52,666 bases of DNA from an uncultured Candidatus Actinomarina sp. GTDB taxonomy: Bacteria; Actinomycetota; Acidimicrobiia; Actinomarinales; Actinomarinaceae. The notes beneath the pieces were generated by a model that saw only the letters and a program-made list of their open reading frames with translations, was not told where the DNA came from and searched no databases. Both the position numbers and the translations under genes were made by a program. The stretch spans positions 1-52,666 of the forward strand of contig CACHJT010000007.1 of assembly GCA_902580215.1 (NCBI GenBank), read 5' to 3'. Below, one piece after another: positions 51,552-52,666 of this stretch (position 1 is its first letter; the number at the start of each line of letters is the position of its first letter).

Positions 51552-52517
51552 TTAAACTTTAGTTCCAATATATGAATTTAAGAAATCTCTAAACATTTCA
51601 AAAGATTTTGTAGACTCTTCCATCTCACCGTCTAACTGAAATACATGCCAAAGATTCTCCCATTCTTTGTATTCGTGAATAACACCATCTCTCTCAAATG
51701 CTTTGACCATTGAACGAGAATCTGAAAGTAAAAGCTCATCAGCACCAACCTGAATCATTACAGGGGGGCAACCAGAGAAATCACCATTGATTGGACAAAT
51801 AAAAGGGTTAGATTGGTCAACATCTTCTTTTTTGACGTAATAACCTATTGCGCTTTTCATATTAAATTTGCTCCAAATTTTCTTAAACAAAGGACCTATT
51901 AAAGGGTCTTTATCAGCCATTTCTTCATTGTAAGACTCACCGGTTGCGGCTGGATCTGCCCACGGAGAGATACAAATCATTGCAGCGGGTAAAGCTTCGT
52001 TTAGTTCTCTCAATTTTAAGAAAGTAACTAAGGAGAGATTACCACCAGCAGAGTCACCGCCTATTGCGATTTCATCGTTTGAGTAACCATGGTCGTCAAT
52101 CAGTGCTTTATATGTGGCGACACCATCTTCAAGCTGGGATGGAAAAAGATTTTCAGGAGCAAGTCTATAGTCTGGAACAAAAACAGTGAACCCTGTTATA
52201 TCTGCCATATAAGACATCATTGGATAGTACGCTTTTGGAGATCCCACCATATAAGCGCCACCATGAAAGAAAAGTAAGACTTTTTTTGGATCAGAGTTTG
52301 GTGTAGTCACTTTCCAAGTTGGCACTCCACCTAAAGAAATTTCTTCATATTTTGCACCTTTTGCAACATTAAAAAACTTTGCCATATTGTTGAAGTTATA
52401 TCTAACAAAACCAGCCATAAATTTTGAAACTTTGCCTGGTTCAGCAACACCTAAAGACAGGAAAAAGCTCATTCTTTTGTATATGTTTTTAGTTTTTTCA
52501 GCTTTTTCACTTAACAT
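51552..52517 (-). CDS. alpha/beta hydrolase, hormone-sensitive-lipase type esterase
   Basis: A 321-residue esterase with oxyanion-hole HGG (85-87), nucleophile elbow GGDSAGGN (Ser156), VPDYRLAPENLFPSQLED, an acid in VGADELLLSD and catalytic His in LWHVFQLDG. These are group IV lipase features; it hydrolyses short acyl esters. No signal peptide. Upstream partner of the epimerase gene. Confidence 0.9.
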   Translation of the reverse strand: MLSEKAEKTKNIYKRMSFFLSLGVAEPGKVSKFMAGFVRYNFNNMAKFFNVAKGAKYEEISLGGVPTWKVTTPNSDPKKVLLFFHGGAYMVGSPKAYYPMMSYMADITGFTVFVPDYRLAPENLFPSQLEDGVATYKALIDDHGYSNDEIAIGGDSAGGNLSLVTFLKLRELNEALPAAMICISPWADPAATGESYNEEMADKDPLIGPLFKKIWSKFNMKSAIGYYVKKEDVDQSNPFICPINGDFSGCPPVMIQVGADELLLSDSRSMVKAFERDGVIHEYKEWENLWHVFQLDGEMEESTKSFEMFRDFLNSYIGTKV

Positions 52518-52666
52518 AATTACTATATTTACAATCTATGCATATTCACGAACAAAAACAAGTCGAATATGTTTATTATTCAATATGACCATTAAAAATA
52601 TTTCATTTTTTAATAGCAGCCATTCTTGGCTTTATCGCTCTTTTGAATATAGAAAATGATATAAAT

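Noticed and set aside
52518-52666. Hydrophobic frame FHFLIAAILGFIALLNIEN at the right edge, plus strand
   Set aside because: Looks like a membrane helix but has no start codon after an in-frame TGA and is cut by the window edge; could be the beginning of a gene with an odd start, but cannot be supported.
1-52666. CRISPR arrays, insertion sequences, prophage or tRNA genes
   Set aside because: I found no repeat-spacer arrays, no transposase or integrase motifs and no tRNA cloverleaf sequences by eye; small or diverged ones could be missed.

Overview
The window is an AT-rich chromosomal segment carrying the replication-origin region of an actinobacterium. Between about 7 kb and 24.6 kb the order is cca, Nudix, trxB, CwlM-like protein, parB, parA, rsmG, jag, yidC, yidD, rnpA, rpmH, [origin], dnaA, dnaN, dciA-like, gyrB, gyrA, DUF3566. 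That is the order known around oriC in Actinobacteria, with strand polarity switching at the origin. Low GC, tight spacing with many 1-4 bp gene overlaps, and very short intergenic regions suggest a streamlined organism. My best guess is a marine lineage of the Candidatus Actinomarina type; this is inference, not proof.

Region by region. 1-0.9 kb: a divergent zinc-uptake lipoprotein (partial) and Fur/Zur regulator with two operator-like palindromes between them. 0.9-8.6 kb: a multi-pass membrane protein, M48 protease, cis-prenyltransferase, Xaa-Pro aminopeptidase, esterase, ArgR with ARG-box-like sites, and CCA-adding enzyme. 8.6-24.6 kb: the origin core, with a perfect parS inside rsmG, no recF, a DnaA with an altered box-recognition motif, and a GyrA with a lysine/alanine-rich tail and unusual quinolone-pocket residues. 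24.6-28.2 kb: a cobalamin riboswitch and B12-binding protein, then a DUF2090 aldolase, PPi-type phosphofructokinase and thioesterase.

28.3-36.5 kb: an accessory block built around a MacA/MacB-like ABC efflux system. It is flanked by four paralogous small lipoproteins, each with four cysteines in two CxRExG half-repeats. This is the strongest candidate for an undescribed protein system here. Small single-helix membrane proteins follow, including several of 30-51 residues.

36.5-44.4 kb: a conserved hypothetical, an SRPBCC protein, a probable non-coding RNA ending in an intrinsic terminator, an amino-acid permease, membrane hypotheticals, two PlsC-type acyltransferases and a histidine phosphatase. 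Two related small-RNA cassettes at about 43.5 and 44.2 kb share promoter layout, GNRA-capped hairpins with a covarying pair, and a terminator; they are the strongest RNA discovery here.

44.4-52.7 kb: a large NHL-propeller lipoprotein, endonuclease IV, diaminopimelate decarboxylase, a tRNA uridine hydroxylase (TrhO), an SDR epimerase/reductase, an HSL-type esterase and small hypotheticals.
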